From Bacillus coahuilensis m4-4 (GTDB lineage Bacteria; Bacillota; Bacilli; Bacillales; Bacillaceae_K): a stretch of DNA of 64,000 nt. The notes beneath the pieces are model-generated. The model had not been told where the DNA came from. It ran no database searches and saw only the letters and a program-made list of their open reading frames with translations. Location: positions 1 to 64,000 of the forward strand of contig NZ_ABFU01000042.1 of NCBI RefSeq assembly GCF_000171615.1, read 5' to 3'. Positions within the stretch are counted from its first letter, which is position 1, and each line of letters opens with the position of its first letter. This document shows, one piece after another, positions 60,357 through 64,000 of this stretch. A program made the position numbers and the translations under genes.

Positions 60357-60797
60357 GTGAAGATAATGATGATGAATGGTCCCAATTTAAATCAATTGGG
60401 CAAAAGGGAACCTGAGATTTATGGCAGTACAACGTTAAATGAGGTAGAACAACAAGTGAAAAAGGTAGCAACAGGACTTGGAGTAGAATTGGATACGTTT
60501 CAGTCGAACCACGAAGGTGCGTTAATTGATAAGATTCATGAAGCGTATGATGAGGGCGTAAATGGAATTATAATAAATCCAGGTGCTCTTACACATTATA
60601 GCTACAGTCTTCGGGATGCCATTGCATCCATAGACATTCCTGTTGTGGAGGTTCACATAAGTAATATTCATAGCCGAGAAGAATTTAGGCATCAGTCTGT
60701 TACTGCACCTGTTACAGTGGGACAAATCATAGGGTTAGGTCATCATGGATATGAATTAGCGTTAATTGCGTTACTAAATGTTTTAAGGGGAGAGAGA
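60357..60797 (+). CDS. aroQ: 3-dehydroquinate dehydratase type II, no stop before papA
   Basis: About 147 residues, dehydrating 3-dehydroquinate in the shikimate pathway. [28 protein letters not shown] (with catalytic His nearby), [12 protein letters not shown] and [14 protein letters not shown] are present. Start is GTG 60357 with AGGTGTGA upstream. The frame runs without a stop into papA. One missing T in the TTTT run at 60781 would close aroQ at the TAG at about 60802, overlapping the papA start, as expected for two genes. So the apparent fusion is probably a sequencing error. Confidence 0.88.
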
Positions 60798-61859
60798 ATG
60801 AATAGAGTAGAAAAGTTACGAGCACAGCTGGACAATGAGAATGTGGATGCATTTTTACTGACAAGTGAATTTAATAGAAGATACATAACGGGCTTCACTG
60901 GTTCTGCTGGAGTTGCTCTAATCACGAAGGAACGAGCATTATTTGTCACAGATTTTCGTTATGTAGAGCAAGCAACTGAACAATGCGCGGACTTTGAAAT
61001 TGTTGAACATGGTGGTAACATTCCTCTAGAGATAGCTCGTCTAGTAAAAGAACTGAATATTTCTCGCATAGGATTTGAAAAAGACCACGTTACATACTCA
61101 AGCTTTGAACTGTTTAACGGAGCGATAGAGGGAGAGCTTGTACCTGTTAGTGGTGTCGTTGAAAAATTACGCTTGATTAAGACTAATGAAGAGATTAAGA
61201 TATTAAAGGAAGCTGCAGACATTGCGGACGCAGCATTTAAGCATATTTTAGACTTCATCAAACCTGGTAAAACAGAGCTTGAAGTATCTAATGAGCTAGA
61301 GTTCTTTATGAGAAAATGTGGAGCTACTTCATCTTCTTTTGATATTATCGTGGCATCAGGATATCGCTCTGCACTTCCACACGGTGTTGCTAGTGACAAA
61401 GTAATCCAAACAGGCGAACTGGTTACATTAGACTTTGGTGCTTACTATAAGGGCTATGTTTCCGATATTACTCGTACTGTAGCTGTTGGTGAACCTAGTG
61501 ATAAACTTAGAGAGATCTATAACGTAACACTTGAGGCTCAATTGAAAGCGATGGAACTACTGAAACCAGGCTTAACAGGTAAAGATGCAGATGCAATAGC
61601 AAGAGATTACATAAAAGAACATGGATATGGTGAATACTTCGGACATTCACTAGGTCATGGAATTGGATTAGAGGTTCATGAAGGACCTGGACTATCCTTC
61701 CGTTCTGACGTTGTTCTAGAGCCAGGTATGACAGTAACTGTTGAGCCAGGTATCTATATTGCAGGTGTTGGCGGAGTGCGTATCGAGGATGACACACTTA
61801 TAACTGAGAGTGGAAATGAGAGGTTCACACATTCTACAAAAGACTTACTAATTCTTTAA
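60798..61859 (+). CDS. papA: Xaa-Pro aminopeptidase PapA (YqhT), M24 family
   Basis: A 353-residue metallopeptidase that removes N-terminal residues before proline. Metal ligands are in [16 protein letters not shown] (two Asp), [14 protein letters not shown] (His), VEPGIY (Glu) and GGVRIEDD (Glu). AAGGGGAG is well placed before ATG 60798, so it has its own start although it is in frame with aroQ. It precedes efp, whose product relieves ribosome stalling at proline, and is probably co-transcribed. Confidence 0.93.
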   Translation: MNRVEKLRAQLDNENVDAFLLTSEFNRRYITGFTGSAGVALITKERALFVTDFRYVEQATEQCADFEIVEHGGNIPLEIARLVKELNISRIGFEKDHVTYSSFELFNGAIEGELVPVSGVVEKLRLIKTNEEIKILKEAADIADAAFKHILDFIKPGKTELEVSNELEFFMRKCGATSSSFDIIVASGYRSALPHGVASDKVIQTGELVTLDFGAYYKGYVSDITRTVAVGEPSDKLREIYNVTLEAQLKAMELLKPGLTGKDADAIARDYIKEHGYGEYFGHSLGHGIGLEVHEGPGLSFRSDVVLEPGMTVTVEPGIYIAGVGGVRIEDDTLITESGNERFTHSTKDLLIL

Positions 61860-61878
61860 TGTCTAGGAGGACAATATC

Positions 61879-62436
61879 ATGATTTCTGTTAACGATTTTC
61901 GTACAGGCTTAACCATTGAAGTGGATAACGGTATTTGGAGAGTATTAGACTTCCAACACGTTAAACCAGGTAAAGGTGCAGCATTCGTACGCTCAAAGCT
62001 TCGTAACCTACGTACAGGTGCCATCCAAGAGAAAACATTCCGTGCAGGTGAAAAAGTAGGAAAAGCTCAAATTGATAACCGTAAAATGCAATATCTATAT
62101 GCTAACGGAGATATGCACGTATTTATGGATACAGAATCGTACGATCAAATTGAACTGCCTGCAACTTCTATTGAATACGAACTAAAGTATTTAAAAGAAA
62201 ACATGGAAGTCCACATCATGATGTACGGGGGAGAAACTCTTGGGGTAGAGCTTCCAAACACAGTGAATTTAACTGTAACGGAAACAGAACCAGGAATTAA
62301 AGGAGACACTGCAACAGGTGGATCGAAACCAGCAACAGTTGAAACAGGTCTTATCGTAAACGTACCTTTCTTCGTTAACGAAGGTGATGTGTTAGTCGTA
62401 AATACAACGGATGGATCTTACGTATCAAGAGGCTAA
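61879..62436 (+). CDS. efp: Elongation factor P
   Basis: A 185-residue protein that binds stalled ribosomes and promotes peptide bonds at polyproline. The three-domain EF-P fold is clear, and the modified loop [10 protein letters not shown] has Lys at position 32, the site aminopentanolylated in B. subtilis. AGGAGG precedes the ATG. It lies 19 bases after papA and ends with a terminator. Confidence 0.97.
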   Translation: MISVNDFRTGLTIEVDNGIWRVLDFQHVKPGKGAAFVRSKLRNLRTGAIQEKTFRAGEKVGKAQIDNRKMQYLYANGDMHVFMDTESYDQIELPATSIEYELKYLKENMEVHIMMYGGETLGVELPNTVNLTVTETEPGIKGDTATGGSKPATVETGLIVNVPFFVNEGDVLVVNTTDGSYVSRG

Positions 62437-62466
62437 TCATAAACTTTTTAAAAATAGATGATCGTG

Positions 62467-62496
62467 GCTAAGTCTTAAGGGACTTAGTCTTTTTTG
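62467..62496 (+). terminator. terminator of efp
   Basis: CTAAGTC and GACTTAG pair around a six-base loop, followed by a T run. Confidence 0.85.
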
Positions 62497-62575
62497 TTGT
62501 GTGGTATTGTCATATATTAGAAAATAGTGGATAATCTTAATCAATTCTATAGGGAGGAAGTGAAGAGAAGTTCCT

Positions 62576-62790
62576 ATGATATACGTCATTCGACACGGAC
62601 AAACCGACCTAAATAAAGAAAGAAAATTGCAAGGTAGAATGGGCCTTCCTCTTAATGAGTATGGCATTCATCAAGCAAACGTTTTGAAAGTCAAATTAAA
62701 CCAAACATAATTCATTTATAGGGTACATACTAGAGAAATAGAGTAGGCAATCTTATCTAATCATAGGTTAGTAGATTAATGCACTACTCT
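62576..62790 (+). pseudogene. broken histidine phosphatase (phosphoglycerate mutase-like) gene
   Basis: ATG 62576 (GGGAGG lies some 20 bases upstream, with AGAGAAG nearer) begins MIYVIRHGQTDLNKERKLQG, a clear histidine phosphatase N-terminus with the RHG catalytic His. It stops at TAA 62708 after 44 residues. A related frame then reads FIYRVHTREIE and AILSNHRL around another stop, resembling the next conserved part (the ERA..TA region). Nothing like the C-terminal two thirds follows. This appears to be true gene loss, not one homopolymer error. Confidence 0.65.
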
Positions 62791-62877
62791 GTTAAAAACG
62801 TTTAAATAAACCTTTATGAACATAGAACTTATGGTGAAAACAATTGAATGTCTAAATTTTAACCAATCATAGAATGG

Positions 62878-63174
62878 ATGAGGGGATTATTATACAAAAC
62901 TTACGCGAAATCCACGAATAAAAAATACATACTTGAAGAAAGTAAAAAAAGGATATCAATTATAATGAAGTTAGTAGGGATTTTCATACTTCTGATGGTC
63001 TGTAATTTCTTTCTATTTATATCATTAGGGGCTTTTTTCAGTAGCGATCTTCCATACGAATCAGCCATTTATACGATGGGCTCAATGATTGTTATATTGT
63101 TAACCGTTGTGCTATCTGTGCTAGTTTATCTTATTAGTAGTTTAAAAAATATGTCTAACCAAAAAACATATTAA
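62878..63174 (+). CDS. Small membrane protein, unknown
   Basis: A 98-residue reading frame with two membrane segments (about 30-52 and 67-90) and a basic N-terminus. ATG 62878 has no good ribosome site; ATG 62965 with AAAGGATA upstream would give 69 residues with both membrane segments. I do not recognise it. Confidence 0.45.
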   Translation: MRGLLYKTYAKSTNKKYILEESKKRISIIMKLVGIFILLMVCNFFLFISLGAFFSSDLPYESAIYTMGSMIVILLTVVLSVLVYLISSLKNMSNQKTY

Positions 63175-63204
63175 CCATTATCTATGGAAGTAAGGAATGA
63201 TTCT

Positions 63205-63686
63205 ATGCTGGAAAATATAACAATTGAAGAATACACAAACCAGTACCAAACCTAATACTGAACATACAGCAACATGAATATAGTGTATCTATCACAAAAG
63301 AGGACCAGCCAGATTTACTCATAATTCCAGGTTTCTATCAAATAAGGAAAGGGAATTTCTGGATTGCTCGAATAGAGGATCGAGTAGTAGGAACGATTGC
63401 TCTATTAGATATTGGGAATGATATGGTGGCATTAAGAAAAATGTTTGTGGATAAAGAATATAGAGGGGCTAAGGTTGGAGTGGCCTATAGATTATTGAAA
63501 CACGCCTTAGCATGGGCAAAGGAAAAAGCGATTCACCAACTATTTTTAGGGACTACCACTCAGTTTCTGGCAGCTCATAAATTCTATGAGAAAAATGGAT
63601 TTACTAAACTAGAAAAAGAAGAGCTGCCAAGTACGTTCCCTCTAGTGAAGGTTGATAAAATCTTTTATAAGCTATATATAAGATGA
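63205..63686 (+). CDS. GNAT-family N-acetyltransferase, one frameshift
   Basis: About 160 residues. GTIALLDIGNDMVALRKMFV, RGAKVGVAYRLLKHA (acetyl-CoA loop, usually RGKGIG) and YEKNGFTKLEKEELP are typical of GNAT proteins. The first frame from ATG 63205 (TAAGGAATG upstream) stops at 63253; a missing base near there restores continuity with PNLILNIQQHEYSV. Substrate unknown. Confidence 0.8.
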
Positions 63687-63706
63687 TTTATAGTAAGGAG
63701 AGTTGA

Positions 63707-64000
63707 ATGTATATGAAAAAAATATTAGTAATCGGTGGAACGACTTACGATTCAATCATTACGCTAGAACACTTACCAGAACCTAAGTCACAAACCATTC
63801 ATTATGCTCCCTTTCATGAGACAATTGGTTCAACTGGAGCAGGAAAGGCCTTGAATCTGGCAAAATTAAACGTGCAAACAACCCTTCATTCTATCATTGG
63901 GAAGGATGATTATGGTGAAAAAATCATTCAATATCTTGAGGGTGGAAACGTAGATTTTGTCTATGACTTTGACCCTAAAGGGACAGAACGACATGTTAAC
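63707..64000 (+). CDS. PfkB-family carbohydrate kinase, 5' part
   Basis: The first 98 residues of a ribokinase-type kinase, cut by the window end. ILVIGGTTYDSIITLEHLPE is the usual start, followed by the TGAGKALNLAKLNV motif and GKDDYGEKIIQYL. ATG 63707 has AAGGAG upstream; ATG 63713 is in frame. The sugar substrate cannot be told from this part. Confidence 0.85.
   Translation, partial: MYMKKILVIGGTTYDSIITLEHLPEPKSQTIHYAPFHETIGSTGAGKALNLAKLNVQTTLHSIIGKDDYGEKIIQYLEGGNVDFVYDFDPKGTERHVN

Overview
The window is a 64 kb chromosomal segment of a low-GC, endospore-forming Firmicute of the Bacillaceae. Gene content and order follow the Bacillus subtilis yqgB-to-efp region closely: yqgB, yqgC, sodA, yqgE, pbpA, pst genes, rpmG, yqgN, yqgP, yqgQ, glcK, yqgS to yqgZ, comGA to comGG, yqzE, yqhG, yqhH, gcvT-gcvPA-gcvPB, yqhL, lipM, yqhO to yqhR, aroQ, papA, efp. 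It is not B. subtilis itself. It has one pstB and a class II (B12-dependent) ribonucleotide reductase. It also carries an extra glycan-type operon, a GerA/SpoVAF-like spore protein, an L-lactate dehydrogenase and a set of small accessory genes. Species assignment from sequence alone was not attempted.

Layout. 1-5.4 kb: DUF1189 protein, Na/Pi cotransporter, DUF456 protein, Mn superoxide dismutase, MFS transporter. 5.5-12.5 kb: pbpA, then a Pho-box-controlled pstS-pstC-pstA-pstB-phoU group with a hairpin after pstS. 12.6-13.4 kb (minus): two small membrane-anchored proteins. 13.7-18.1 kb: a tightly overlapping operon of an HTH-DUF4912 protein, a degenerate GH57-GT4 protein, a sugar nucleotidyltransferase and an unknown protein. 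18.2-26.4 kb: rpmG, folate cyclo-ligase, DUF92 protein, ldh, rhomboid protease, SpoVAF-like protein, yqgQ-glcK. 26.6-35 kb: LTA synthase paralogue, LysM-M14 peptidase, yqgU, yqgV, an arylamine N-acetyltransferase, yqgW, yqgX, yqgY, a SufR-like regulator, mgsR and tRNA-Gln. 35.2-39.9 kb: comG DNA-uptake operon, aroK, yqzE. 39.9-47 kb: yqhG and a SNF2 helicase (minus), then the glycine riboswitch and glycine cleavage genes, with a probable PurR operator upstream. 47-54.3 kb: acetyltransferase, DUF2087 protein, a GGDEF protein, rhodanese, lipM and NrdR-controlled nrdJ. 54.3-57.2 kb: an AT-rich accessory stretch of small hypothetical genes. 57.3-62.5 kb: yqhO, yqhP, yqhQ, yqhR, aroQ, papA, efp. 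62.5-64 kb: a broken histidine phosphatase gene, a small membrane protein, an acetyltransferase and the start of a PfkB-family kinase.

About thirty-five single-base frame disruptions occur, mostly at A or T runs and in both directions, including in genes such as pbpA, gcvT, gcvPB and lipM. In each case the protein resumes in another frame with recognisable family sequence. This looks like homopolymer sequencing error rather than gene decay, so I give full-length genes spanning the shifts and note the position in each entry.

No CRISPR array, transposase, integrase or prophage module was seen. The best candidates for undescribed biology are the DUF4912/GH57-GT4 operon, the regulatory sites at glcK and gcvT, and the accessory stretch after nrdJ.
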